This document shows, piece by piece, positions 35,599 through 46,616 of a stretch of DNA of 64,000 nt. The translations under genes were made by a program, and so were the position numbers. This DNA comes from Botrytis cinerea B05.10 (taxonomy: Eukaryota; Ascomycota; Leotiomycetes; Helotiales; Sclerotiniaceae): positions 744,001-808,000 of the forward strand of contig NC_037315.1 of NCBI RefSeq assembly GCF_000143535.2, given 5' to 3'. Positions within the stretch are counted from its first letter, which is position 1. Each line of letters begins with the position of its first letter. The notes under the pieces were generated by a model that ran no database searches, had not been told where the DNA came from, and saw nothing but the letters and a program-made list of their open reading frames with translations.

Positions 35599-37292
35599 TT
35601 ATACGCTCTGTGGAGCAAAGGTTCCAGTCGGCGGAGGACTGTTGACCATACTATTTCGTTTGTTACGGCTCTTTTTCATCTGGCTCTTCAACGCGCTGGA
35701 GTCCAATGGCTTCAGCAGTTCAAAGCTGCAAAGTAATTCTGTCGAAACACTCATGACGGCTCCATAATTATCGAACTCGCCACAATAATTTGGCGCAGAG
35801 AACACCGTAACAAGGACTCGACCTTCAAAAAATTCGTAACCATCTTCAACAACCATATGTGCCCGACAGACCAAATCAAAATCATGTCTCAAGAGAAACT
35901 CCTGAATGACCTTCTTACCAAAGGAGTAACTAACGCCTCTCTCGCTCTGCTCCCAATCTGCTTCCTGATCTGCAGGATCGGACCACAAAAGATCGTTGAG
36001 TAATCCATAGTCAGGTACATCCGTTGGTCGAGCAATATTTCTGATATCATCCATATGGCTAAGAGCGGGAGATAAGCCGCCATGAACACAAAAGATTTTC
36101 CCTGCGACAATTGCGGCGATAGGTAGCTGGCCACAAAGTTAGTCAAAAGGTATGCATACTAGATCAAAAGGCGGCTACATACACAATTAAAGACATCTAC
36201 AAACGTCTTCCACACTTTGACATTAGCTCTTCGTTTACACTCATCATAGAATCCATAGACTCTAGTAACGTTTGCGCATTCGTGATTACCTCTTAGCAAA
36301 AAGAAGTTCTCTGGATACTTAATTTTGTAGCACAAGAGCAATAAAATTGTCTCAAGGGACTGCTTTCCCCGATCGACATAGTCACCCAGAAATAAGAAGT
36401 TTGAAGAGGGAGGGAATCCACACATCTCGAACATGCGTATGAGGTCCGAGTATTGCCCATGTATATCACCTACAATCTTAACTGGGGCTTCCAATTCGAT
36501 CAGTGGCGGTTGCTCTAATACAATCTCTCTCGCTCGAAGGCAAATTGAGTTGATTTCCGCACTCTTAAGACAAACTCCCTTTGTGCTTTTTCCCTGGTAT
36601 CCTGCATCCAAAAGGCGTGAAATATAATCGTCAAGATCTTTATCTTTCAAACTACCCATAGAAATCTGCGCAGAGTTTGACGTTGAGAGTGCGGTTTCAT
36701 TAGATCCATTCATGGGAGCAGCTAGCAAGGTAGCTGTGTCAACAGGATTAATTTCATTTGCTCTTCTAACCAGTATAGATTGCCCGGCACGACCTCCAAC
36801 TGCGTAAGGATTGACTGTGCCGGAAGGGGGTTGGTCGGAAACATGATCTACTTCACCACTACGTTGTGCAGCGCTGACATCATGATGTCCAGATTTTACC
36901 GAAGGAGATTGAACGGGCGATGGAGGAGGTTTGAGATCATCGGCTGGTGAAGGAATGTCTTCCGAGGAGTCTTGAGGTAATGTTGGTGAGCCTGGTACAG
37001 ATGATGTCCAGCCCGATTTAGCACTTTTTCCCGATTTCAATGAAGCAACATCGGACTTGTCGTTTGAATCTACAAGGCTACCTATTCCAGCAATCGAGTT
37101 TCTTGGGCTGTCCTTGGAGCCTGGTATTTTTGATCGAAGGGCGCCTCTAAATGATTTGTTGGATTCCTTGGTATCCGCTTTGCTGAATGAAGGATAAGAC
37201 GATAAATTATCCGATCCTCTGTCAAGAGAAGTTTGAGATGCACTTCTCCGCGGGGTTGCAGACCCCGAACCTTTAGAGGGTTGGTTTCCCAT
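35599..37292 (-). CDS. ppz1: PPZ-type serine/threonine protein phosphatase
   Basis: Exons 37292-36183 and 36126-35599, with an intron of 56 nt; 545 aa. The N terminus MGNQPSK fits the N-myristoylation signal (G2, S6) found in Ppz/PpzA proteins. Residues ~8-215 are a long S/P/K-rich disordered region. The PP1-like catalytic domain follows, with GDIHGQ at 275, GDYVDRG at 303, RGNHE at 334, and CVHGG around 385 just after the intron. [11 protein letters not shown] comes near the end. All metal and catalytic residues look intact. In fungi Ppz enzymes control cation homeostasis and cell-wall integrity and are held in check by Hal3/Vhs3-type subunits. The catalytic C terminus ends in a short basic tail. 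Confidence 0.95.
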
Positions 37293-39742
37293 CGTTCCAA
37301 GTTCAAATATGCGAGACCAGCAGATCTTTATCGGGTATCAACTCCGTGTAATTTGGTATGAGTCAGAGATGTCGCTGCCGTTCAGCTGTCAATATGAGCC
37401 AGAGAGGTAGGAGATTTGCTTTGGTGTTGATGAGGAACTGTAATATATCGCCGAACACTGCCTTGATTGTCTTGGGCGAATATCGTGTACTTTATTTGTA
37501 TGGTTGCCGTAAGGTGATATTACTGAGGTGGACAAGCCGTGGGGTTCTGAGACAGCCGTATGCAGTCGTAATAGCAAGTTCGTATGGCTTTCAAAGAAGG
37601 CTTTGTGCCGGAAAGGTGGTAAACTGTGATGAGCTGTCTATCAGATTGTAAGCATGAGTTCGGCTGTACAATCTCCTTCGAGAGCTGTTTGATATCTTGA
37701 GCGGGATGAAGCAAGTCACCTTTGTATATTCAAGCAGTGAAGGAAGATGTTACAGAAGATTATGGACGTGAGAGTTGGTACGTACATTTACTGAAGATTA
37801 AGTAATTCCTAGCGTTGAGGCTGAGTCGATCTTGCGTTGAAGCCAAGGTCTTCGTCGAGATAGAGATCCGTTCCGTCAACACCGCGATTATCGAGAAGAC
37901 CGTCCCGAGTGCCTAGGTATATTGGCGAAAGCAACTCTCGACGTATTACCAGAGTTGTGTCGACTAGAGAGCCGTGGGGGGACGGAAGCGGCTCGTCCCA
38001 GAACGTATAGGTTGTAGCTTCCTGAAAGGCAGGCAGGTGTGCTTCAAAGACGATGGGATGTGTGTAGGGTGGGTAGATGGTACAAGAGGGTGTGGATGAG
38101 TTATAAATGAACTTCTCCCGCATCCAGGACTCAGCGGAGCACGAGAAAACTTAATCAAGAGTCAATAAGTGATGGTGGATGATAATATGAATGTATCAAA
38201 AAGGCTTCGTTATGTAAAGGATCTGTTGGTTGTTTGGTCTCTTCCAATTCGTTCCTTTGAATGGGGTTGTTGGTTTGCTTGATTAGTTTTGGTTTTGGTT
38301 TTGGGCTATCGGGAACCGGGACCAAAAAAGGCCCAAAGGCCAAAAAGAATGATGGATGGTCTTGCGGGATTGCATGCAATGATTGGGTGCTGCGAAGAAA
38401 AAAATGCTTGGCGATCGCACTACATATTTTGATGACGAGGGAGGAGAGAGGAAAGAAAGTTAAGAAGGTTGAGAAGGTTGAGAAGGCCAGGAAAGGCAGG
38501 AAAGGCAGGAAAGGCAGGAAAGAGAGTGAAGCTTGAGTGAAGTCAAATTTAGTAAATCTATCCACGTATGGCTCCAAAATATCACTCCAACAACGACTGT
38601 CCGAAGCACCCACGGAATGGTTCTATCGTATGGTCTATCTATCGACTCTACTGTCGATTCACTCTACCACGATTGTATCGTATTATGATGAATTTGGGTC
38701 AAATATCTCCTTATCCTCCGAGGTTCAACAATATGTACTCCAGGCCGAGTGTCAAGATGAACCTATGACATCTGTCTCCATATCCGTTCCATTCCAAGCC
38801 ACCTACATTCTAGATGATTCTAGAACCGTATTACCCTGGGTACAGAGTACACGATATCCTAGTTTGAGTTACCACGGTAATATTGGGAGGTAGGTCACAG
38901 AGCCGTTGGAAGATTCAATGCGCTGTCGTCGAGGCGGTATTCACAAGCGACAGTAATATCAGAGATGTTTGGGAGAAAGCGAGAAACGCTACAAGTCATT
39001 TTCTTGATATCCGTAAGGACGTTCAGCGGCGTACACGGAAGAGCAATTGCATCATCCATTATACCATCGGATGCCTTTACATGAGGAGGAGGCTAAGCTG
39101 GAAGAAAGATTGAAAACTGAAGTTGGTATTCGTCTTGCTGGTATCACTCAATTCCTCAAATTCAACACCGTGGTCAAGAAAAAGGCATCTCATCATGGAC
39201 CTGACGTTATTCCATGGAAGAAATGCGACCCATAGAATTGCTATATAATACACCCGATCAATCTCCTCGAAAAAAGGCATCACTCTTTCCACGTTGCTAA
39301 GTAGCAAAAATTGGTGACGTGCAAGAACTCCAAAAATCCATGGGGTTATTCCAGAGAAGGACTTCCAGTCTTCTTCATATCTTTCTCCACCATTTTCCTT
39401 GCTTCTCAAAAGCAAAGGGATTTCCGGGGAAGGTTACATCCACAACCTTTGCTTTCTTGTGTGCTCCTTCTATCATCTGGTACATGTGACGGTATATTCC
39501 AGTTATGGTTGTCATTATCACTTACACTTTTTGTTTTAATTTCTACTTATATCTTCGTTCTTTCCATCTCCTTGATGTCCCCCTCTTCCGATTTGTTTGT
39601 TTGTTCATTTACTCATCTAGGTCCCAATACTCTTAATTCGTAATCTTCTTCAATTTCATACAAAATCTTGGAGTATTGCAATAATATATCTACCCGAATC
39701 TTTACCAAAGACACCATTATAGGATCACAGTACAGTTGAACA
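37293..39742. other. Intergenic upstream of PPZ gene
   Basis: 2.4 kb with no supported gene. A 9-nt periodic purine repeat sits at 38462-38524. ORFs at 38155-38613 (-), 38537-38893 and 39047-39235 (+) are low-complexity or lack coding bias. Confidence 0.5.
38462..38524. repeat. Nine-base purine tandem repeat, seven units
   Basis: Units run AAGAAGGTT, GAGAAGGTT, GAGAAGGCC, then AGGAAAGGC three times and AGGAAAGAG. The strand is almost pure purine. Likely a length-variable tract; it lies about 1.2 kb upstream of the PPZ start. Confidence 0.8.
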
Positions 39743-40006
39743 ATGGATCTTCATGGGAATAATCATTGGAGCAATGAGTGTAAGCTCGATCACGAATGCC
39801 ACCAGGAGACTGAAGAGGCGGTTCAAAAGGTGCATCGGCAAGTGATTCATCGGAACAGTAATAGATATGAGCTCGGTCATGAATCTGATCAGGCGGCCCG
39901 GCAGGCAAATCAAGACCATAACAATAGGAGTGAATAAGGTCATGGGCTCGATGAAATACAGCCTCAGGGAAGCTATGGGGATGAAGACAGCCATGGATCA
40001 AGTCAG

Positions 40007-40972
40007 ATGAACGTCCAGGAGATAAGCGTAAATGGGCACGATTGCGGATACGCTTGGCCTTTCAACCTTAGAGGACTTGATTGGAGAATTCGATATCTAG
40101 AATGGACAAGGAAAATTCTTCACAGACGTATCGATACCGCCTCTGTTGCTGTCACTGGCGACGCCATAGATGCTGCTTTGCCCGCCGAGGAGCTTTCTCT
40201 TCCTCGCACAAGCACTCTCTTTCCCAAAGATGCTAGCACACTTAATACATGGAGCATGGTCACGCAGGAAGTCGCTGGTGATCCTTGCATCTTCATTCTT
40301 TATTGTCCACGGTCCCGGACTGATACAATATTGGTGGAATGCGTTAGCCCAGATGAGATCCAAAAACTTTGTGCTCGCTCATTACACTTGACAAGATCTC
40401 CGCAAGGAGATAGCTCTACTTGTAAGTACCGTCCATCTTCTTTGTCGTACACCATAGTGTCTAGCCACTCTTTAGACAACTTATATTGCTGTAGTTTTCC
40501 CACTGGTTCTCATGTGTTTGTAGCACGGGCTCTCATAAACTTCAATATTGATCTTGTCATTGTCCCCGAGGAAGTAATAGATCTCTACCGACAGATTGAA
40601 TACTGGGATAAGATACAAAAGCTGTGCGTGATAATAAACAATGTTGGCAACAACCGTGTATCGCCGCTGACTATGCAACGCCTCAATCAACTGTCAACCC
40701 CACGAAAAGTGGTGACTGCCTGTTCGTGGAATTCCGAACATGCTCAGTATCCTCTCCATGAGGTAGGATTGAGACGCTACGCTCAAGCAATTCAAAAGTT
40801 TCTGGCCCTTCGAAAAACGTTTCCACATATCGACCGGGTTCTGGTGGAGCCACATGACGGTGAATTCTTTGGATGCTGGTGTGGACCAACTCAGAGGGTT
40901 TCAATACTATTGAGCGTGTTGATGAAACTGGCATTAGTAGCGGCAGCGCTTGCTATATTATGTCTTTTTTAA
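40007..40972 (+). CDS. Hypothetical protein with C-terminal membrane anchor (possible N-terminal extension from 39743)
   Basis: A 321-codon ORF. The body is mixed alpha/beta in character (GDPCIFILYCPRSRTDTILV, FVARALINFNIDLVIVPEEV), and the last ~22 residues are a hydrophobic helix with no polar tail, as in tail-anchored proteins. I know no family. A GT...TAG pair at 40422-40475 (54 nt, in frame) could be an intron; read-through also stays open. The same frame continues upstream to an ATG at 39743, broken only by one TAA at 39935-39937. Composition on both sides of that stop is alike (H, E, D, Q, N-rich), so the true gene may start at 39743 and be interrupted. It is either a short gene, a recent pseudogene, or spliced in a way I cannot see. 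Confidence 0.45.
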   Translation: MNVQEISVNGHDCGYAWPFNLRGLDWRIRYLEWTRKILHRRIDTASVAVTGDAIDAALPAEELSLPRTSTLFPKDASTLNTWSMVTQEVAGDPCIFILYCPRSRTDTILVECVSPDEIQKLCARSLHLTRSPQGDSSTCKYRPSSLSYTIVSSHSLDNLYCCSFPTGSHVFVARALINFNIDLVIVPEEVIDLYRQIEYWDKIQKLCVIINNVGNNRVSPLTMQRLNQLSTPRKVVTACSWNSEHAQYPLHEVGLRRYAQAIQKFLALRKTFPHIDRVLVEPHDGEFFGCWCGPTQRVSILLSVLMKLALVAAALAILCLF

Positions 40973-43628
40973 AATTGTGGGTGTTAACCTCCCTAATCGT
41001 GACAGAGAGCATGAAAAGAATTGATACCATTTTGACTGGTAACACAACTCTAGAAGCAGATTCATGCCTTGTACCCGAGTACAGTATAGCCCCTCTCTTC
41101 TATGTTAATCAGCCATCATTGGTATAAGTAAGACATCCAATACATATTAGCGAATAGAGCTCATGATACTCCTCTTCATATTTTATTCCAGGTTGAAGAT
41201 ACAGCTCAGAGACCTAACCTACACTTTCCCAGGTCCCATTTCAAAATTTAGAATTAAATGGTCTTTGCATTGGTTCCCCCACTGACAAGCCATACTCACA
41301 TTTAGATGATACCTCGTAAACAGTACTACCTACTATTACCTAGGCATAGTGCGAGATAAGCCTCTTTATATACCGGTATACGTACGGTGACACCCGACGT
41401 TGAGAGAGTTTCCCATGCAAAACAAATCTCCCATCAAAACTTAATTATCGGTGTCCCCGCACACATGAAAATATGTATCGTATAACCAAACCAGCAAATT
41501 CTACACTGAATGCCGGGTAAGGGGGTCTATGCCACTTCCAACCAACACAGGGCCAAAGCACAAAGCAGCAGGGCATTGAAACGGTATTAATCCCCGCGCG
41601 CAGTGCCATGTATCAACGCTTCTACAGATGAGAAAGTAGTCAAGAACCTAAGATCTGAACTGTTCAGATCGAATCCAGTTTTATATATCGACCTTCTAGC
41701 AATATTTATTCTTCCCCATAAAATGTGGACGAATATCATCTCTGCAAAAGTGTCAGCCACGTCCAGGATTACGTTGACACGGCTGGACTTGACACTTTGA
41801 AGGACTTGGCAACTCTAAAAGACGCGTGGGAACTTTCTTTGGGCATGATATGATATGATAAGGTGGGATATCTGTGGTATCAAGTTTTTAACAGCAGGCT
41901 GGGAGGCTTGAGCAAGTATGTCAGAATTTTGCGATCCACCCTGCCGAGCCTGCCCATCCTCCCACCTCTCGAGCCGTTCACGCGGACTACCGTAGTATGA
42001 CTGCGAGGTTTCTCCATGCTCTTGCTTGATGGATTGACAGTGATTGACAGTGATTGGGGTGGATATCCACATCTCTAGATGGGCTGTCGAAGAGAATCAA
42101 TTAAGGTTTCCGGAGTGATACCGTGCTTTTTACGTACTAAGGGAGGAGGAGGTGAGAAGGTTAGATATGGAAATGCGACTTGCTGTTTGATGTTGAGAAA
42201 ATGATACTCTTCCCAGACACGGCATCAAGCCTCATGTAAGAAACTTGATATTACCGATTCCATCATCAATAAGACGCCGCTTTTCAACTCTCCCAGAATT
42301 CTCACTGAACCGTTCGTTTTTCCAAGTTGGCGGACCATGTATTTGAGACCCCCAAGCACTTGACTAAGCTGAAAATGGTTATCGGTAGGGTTTAGGAAAA
42401 AAGACAATGGCGAAGAAGAGGGGATATAAATAGAATTTTTTCGGTCAGTCCAGCTTTTTTTTCCATTGGCTGACCCACGTAGGGCGATGAATCAGGTACG
42501 AATTCATGGCAAAACTATTCCTATAGAGGCTTAAGGCGGAGCAGTTAGGAAGAGGATCCAGCCACACGGTGATATCAATGTTAATTTGGTGGTGGGTGCG
42601 AACACGCAGCAAGGTAAAGTAGGTGTGTGGTGTGTGGTGTGTGGTGTGGTGTGTGCGTGTGTTTGCGTCGCGTTGCCGTGGCTTATTCATGATGTTTGTA
42701 TCTTCGGGGGGGGGGAGTGGGAAGGGAGTGGGAAGGGAGTTGGAGCAAGTTACACCGTGAAGGGTGGTGAGGAGTGCAAGGTGTTGTGGGGATAAGCAGG
42801 CTCGAAGGGGGAGAAATGAAATGGTTGTGGTGTGATACGACGGTGATAGTCCTGGGAGAGATTAAGATGGGAGTCGGTGGTCGATTGATACGAGGGGGGT
42901 GTTGAACAGAATATTCCTTTAGCCGGGACAGGGCTGAATGTAGGAATGGGATGACTAATAAGGAAGGAAGAGGGAGGGAGATGAGGACCAAATACTTATT
43001 AGGTGGCTATCAGATGCAGAGTACGGAGGCGTGGCGTGGGAGCATGTTGTTGGTTGTGCAGACTTGGTACTCCAGACAATATTGATATGTTGATAATAAA
43101 TATATATCAAATCGAATCCATTCCCTTTCGTCCTCTGCTTCTGTGAAAACATACCGTGAGCACTTCTCTCTCTGTGTCCCCCTTCGACTGCATATTAAAC
43201 ACCATCGAAGATCCCTTAATGTCTCATATCTTTCGACAATCAACCAGGATTTCCCCATAAAAAAGTCTGTGTTTTTTCGTCATTCACGCAGTTCACAGTT
43301 CACAGCCCCATACATGCTGCGTTGCTCTGCTGCACCGCCTACCACAGTACAGTACCCTTACTTTACGCCTGCTAATAAGTAACAATAAATATCAAACCTG
43401 CCCTTCCACATTGTTTCTCTTTCCATCTTATTATACCAACAAATTCCAAAGTGACATCGATCCTTCGTCCGTTTTCTTCATTTGATTTCTTCCATCTATC
43501 TACCTACACATCGTAGAAGAAACAACACATTCGCTCTTTCTCTTGGTATTTGATTCTACGGCATCCAAACAATCAACCAACACCAACACCAACACGAACA
43601 CCAACAATCGTTACAGCATCTCGCAATC
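40973..43628. other. Intergenic upstream of SUR7-family gene
   Basis: 2.7 kb without a supported gene. It includes a GTGTGTGGT-type tract at 42622-42663, a G9 run near 42706-42714, and from ~43140 a pyrimidine-rich leader ending in tandem ACCAACACC copies (about 43577-43607) before the SUR7-like start. Confidence 0.55.
42622..42663. repeat. GTGTGTGGT low-complexity tract
   Basis: Tandem GGTGTGT/GGTGT units with a GTGTGCGTGTG end. Simple repeat, non-coding. Confidence 0.75.
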
Positions 43629-44669
43629 ATGGGTTTCGGTCGATTTCTTTGCGTCGGTGTGCCGTTTGGCTTAACTCTCGCCAGTTTAGTCTGTCTTCTC
43701 ATCGCATCGCTCGCTGGCGTTACAGACAAATCTCTCGACATCTTCGCAGTAAACACTACCAACCTCTCTATCTCCTCCTCCGCCCTCCTCAGTCTCGAGA
43801 ACTCTTTCCGCAAACGTGGTCTTGCAGATCTTACCGTCGCCGCCTTGACCCCTTCCACCACTACCTCTGAGAAGTCTACTATCGAATCTGCCATTGCTTC
43901 AATCACTGGAACCGATTCGGCGACCAACATTACAGCCAAAGACTTGGATTTGGCGGATAGTTACAAGGTTAGTCTTTGGGGTTACTGCGCTGTCACAGGC
44001 AAGAACACCACATGCACCAAGGCGAAATTCAACTGGGCGGCCACTTCTCTCAACACTACCTCCATCGATACTCTTGCTTCTGCGACAGGTGTCAATGCCA
44101 CTCTCCCAAGCGAAGTCAAGCATGCTTTGAAGACCTTTACCGTGGTATCAAAATGGACACAAGTAGTATACATCATCGCCTTGATCGCCACAGCATTGGA
44201 ACTCTTCCTTGGTATCTTCGCCATGTGTTCTAGAGCCGCTTCATGCGTTACATACATCATCTCTGGTTTCAGTACCGCCGCTGTCATTGCCGCATCTATC
44301 ATGGCTACCGTCCTCTCTTCCGTTACAGTCGGTTCCATCAAAACAGCCGCCAAAGCGTACGGAGTCGAGGCCTCTATCGATACCCATTTCCTCGCTGTTA
44401 CATGGCTCGCTGTTGCCTTTAGCATCGGAAGCAGTTTCTTCTGGGTCTTCACTATCTGCTGTTGCGCATCTGATCACAAGAGCAGCAAGAAGAACAGACG
44501 CAGTGTCAATGATCAAGAGAAGTTGATTCCACAAAGCATGGCCTATCAAAAGATTGATGGACCAGAAACTGCATATGGTGGTCAACAACAGGGTGTCTAT
44601 CATCAACAACAATACCCTCAACCTACGCGCACTGGTGCTTATGAGCCTTATTCTCATGGCGCTATTTAA
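43629..44669 (+). CDS. SUR7/PalI-family cortical membrane protein
   Basis: Single-exon ORF of 346 aa. It has one N-terminal hydrophobic helix (~residues 8-30), a large N-glycosylation-rich loop, and three more helices between ~175 and 285 (VVYIIALIATALELFLGIF, ISGFSTAAVIAASIMATVL, VTWLAVAFSIGSSFFWVF). A cytosolic Q/Y/P-rich tail follows. The loop carries the SLWGYC...C pattern typical of the Sur7/PalI family (W-x-x-C plus a second C). Members mark eisosome/MCC plasma-membrane domains or act in ambient-pH sensing (PalI/Rim9). The single-exon structure and long tail fit the SUR7 side, but the two cannot be separated here. The start lies after a long CT/CA-rich leader. Confidence 0.88.
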   Translation: MGFGRFLCVGVPFGLTLASLVCLLIASLAGVTDKSLDIFAVNTTNLSISSSALLSLENSFRKRGLADLTVAALTPSTTTSEKSTIESAIASITGTDSATNITAKDLDLADSYKVSLWGYCAVTGKNTTCTKAKFNWAATSLNTTSIDTLASATGVNATLPSEVKHALKTFTVVSKWTQVVYIIALIATALELFLGIFAMCSRAASCVTYIISGFSTAAVIAASIMATVLSSVTVGSIKTAAKAYGVEASIDTHFLAVTWLAVAFSIGSSFFWVFTICCCASDHKSSKKNRRSVNDQEKLIPQSMAYQKIDGPETAYGGQQQGVYHQQQYPQPTRTGAYEPYSHGAI

Positions 44670-45241
44670 GTGGTGGGAGTCTACGGATAAAAATGATCAT
44701 TGGACGGAAAGGAGGATGTAAGGAAGAGATGAATGAGACAAGATATTTGTTGCATTTAGCGTCGGGCGTTCAGGTTACTTTTATGACGTCTTGTGTAATT
44801 CGGTTGGGTATGGATCGAAGGGTGGATATCCTGGGGAAATAGGAAAGGCAGAAAGGAAAGATTCGAGAAACATAGTTATTTGCATTATTCTTGCAACATT
44901 GATAGATGAATGAACGATACCCTTCTTATACCTCAAACATTCTCCCTCTATGTCTCGAGTGCTCTCTCTCTATGTTCGAGTGAGTGAATGCCAATTTTCT
45001 CTAACCTTCGCATACTTCTGATTCTACCACAAGTGTCTGGGCACTCGTTCCATAGCGCAAGTAGGTGGATGTTTCAGTACCTCTCTAGAGTTTCTCGCAT
45101 AACTCCCAAAGCAGTTTAAGACTACCGTCACCATTCTCGATCAATACTATGTATAGCATCTCATCCATATGGAAAACTAACAATGTGGCAGAAATGGGCG
45201 CTTGTTAATAGTGGTATAGTTGGATCGAATCAGCACTTTGT
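44670..45241. other. Intergenic, convergent 3' flanks
   Basis: Spacer between the SUR7-like gene (+) and the broken Yippee gene (-). Nothing recognised. Confidence 0.6.
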
Positions 45242-45771
45242 TCATCTCTCGCCTGATTGTTGTCGATCAGACTCTCTTCGCATTTGGTCATACTGTCGTT
45301 GAGCTTGACGTAGAAATTGACTATGTGCGGATGTATAGCTGGAAATGTCTTTGACACGTTCGTGTAGCTCTGTCGTTGGCTGGATAAGACAAGTCCCGAG
45401 CAAGTATTTTCCCTCCTTGTACCTTTCGGCATCACTGGGAGCGCGATCGTACCTCCACCCTACCTCTGTCGCGCAGACCCGACAATATATGCTACGTATA
45501 ATGTGAAGTCCTGTCGTCGCTTTCAATTCCTCCGCTTTGCCGAAACTAATATTGAACACATCGCTGAATATGAAAGCTTCGCCTGTACGGTCGAATAAAT
45601 GCTGTGGCTTTGGTTAGTAGAATTTCATTTTCATCTTGCGAGCATTCTCACCCGGCTTATCGTATGTTTATGTTAACTCAATTCGGTGTTTCCATCACAG
45701 TTTTTGCAGCCATACTTATATTTGCCCTGCAACTTTACGAGTCTGCCAATTTTAATGTTTCTGAATGCCAT
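45242..45771 (-). pseudogene. Yippee-family zinc-binding protein gene with premature stop
   Basis: Two exons on the minus strand: 45771-45652 and 45601-45242. The 50-nt intron is ideal (GTGAGA donor, TACTAAC branch site, CAG acceptor). The joined product has the two zinc-binding C-x2-C pairs of the Yippee fold: YGCKNC in exon 1 and YCRVC in exon 2. It also has TGLHIIRSIYCRVCA, VGWRYDRA and ERYKEGKYLLGTC, which are highly typical of Yippee proteins. The frame is interrupted by one TAA (45675-45673) a few codons after the first C-x2-C, in ELS*HKHTISR. No alternative splice pair I could find removes it. Either a nonsense mutation (CAA or GAA to TAA) or a sequence error. A C-terminal extension of ~45 residues is polar and helical. 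Confidence 0.7.
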
Positions 45772-46020
45772 GAGATCATCTATGTCATCTGATTTTGTCT
45801 GTAAAGTCTAGCAGGGGATTTCAAAGCCAGAACTGGTGTCAACTATGGGAGTTTCGAATGCTGAGCTATCGAGATTGGAAGATTCACGTCGTCTCGAACC
45901 AGACTCGCTGTCAAACCAGATTCCACACTCGTCACTAGGTATAGTTAGACAATACGAAATTTACGACAGTAGGATGTCAACAGTCTGGGCTGCATGGCAT
46001 CCTAAGCAAATAATGGGACT

Positions 46021-46406
46021 TTACGCGTGTAAAACTAGCCAAGTTCTGCCTGCTCCTATAACTGGGCTTGAAGTTCGTGAACCAAATCGTGGCATTGGAC
46101 AGAGATCTTCTCCTCGCTTAAAAATATCATCCAGAATGATCGTCATAGTGAGTGTACTTCTGGTAAGAATTCACGCCTCTCGCCGTATCCCCCAGAGATG
46201 ACCTGCTTCCTATTCTTGCCGTTCAAAATGTCATAGTTACCACTTGAAACTTGATAATATCCAGGACCTTCTTTAAAACGACTAAGAATAATCGCACTAA
46301 GACCATCGAAAGAGTATTCAGATGGTATAGGAAAGACGCGTCCAAGTGCATCTTCCACCTTGAAAGGAGCTTGAAAGTAGGTGAACCTAGTATCTATGAA
46401 GGGCAA
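46021..46406 (-). pseudogene. Ubiquitin-like-domain (ULD) protein remnant with frameshift
   Basis: From the ATG at 46406 the minus strand reads FQAPFKVEDALGRVFPIPSE, IILSRFKEGPGYYQV and NYDILNGKNRKQVISGG. This is the pattern of the fungal ULD domain found at the end of many large fungal proteins. The frame stops at 46145-46143, but the domain continues in the next frame from ~46155 (LTMTIILDDIFKRGEDLCPM, then PRFGSRTSS) to a TAA at 46023-46021. A single-base loss or two-base gain near 46143-46175 explains the switch; no intron with proper phase does. The N-terminal part of a typical ULD protein is missing, so this is a truncated, frameshifted relic. The domain name is from memory. Confidence 0.5.
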
Positions 46407-46616
46407 AATGCCTCAGATTTCACTCGCTATGAGCAGTATTTGTTGAGTAGAGGTGCTATTATGAGCCAGTCTCAAAATACAGGGAAATGAGGTCGGGCTT
46501 ACAAGTTTTGGGTCGCTACATTTCCCAGAGACTTCAGCGGGAGAATTACTTCACTGATAACGCCAGACAGTGGTGTCAGCATTGATTAGTTACTGCTAGC
46601 CAAGAGTGATTGATCC

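Noticed and set aside
35130..35618. 162-codon minus-strand ORF overlapping the end of ppz1
   Set aside because: It overlaps the conserved phosphatase C terminus out of frame and extends into its 3' UTR; no domain or bias.
38155..38613. 152-codon minus-strand ORF with FLPFLPFL repeats
   Set aside because: It is the translation of the purine tandem repeat at 38462-38524; low complexity, no conserved flanks.
40422..40494. GTAAGT...TGTAG as a 73-nt intron in the 40007-40972 ORF
   Set aside because: Removing it shifts into a frame that stops within 20 codons; a 54-nt version to 40475 keeps the frame and is mentioned instead.
43556..44657. Long minus-strand ORFs opposite the SUR7-like gene
   Set aside because: Shadows of the plus-strand gene, whose transmembrane pattern and family motif are clear.
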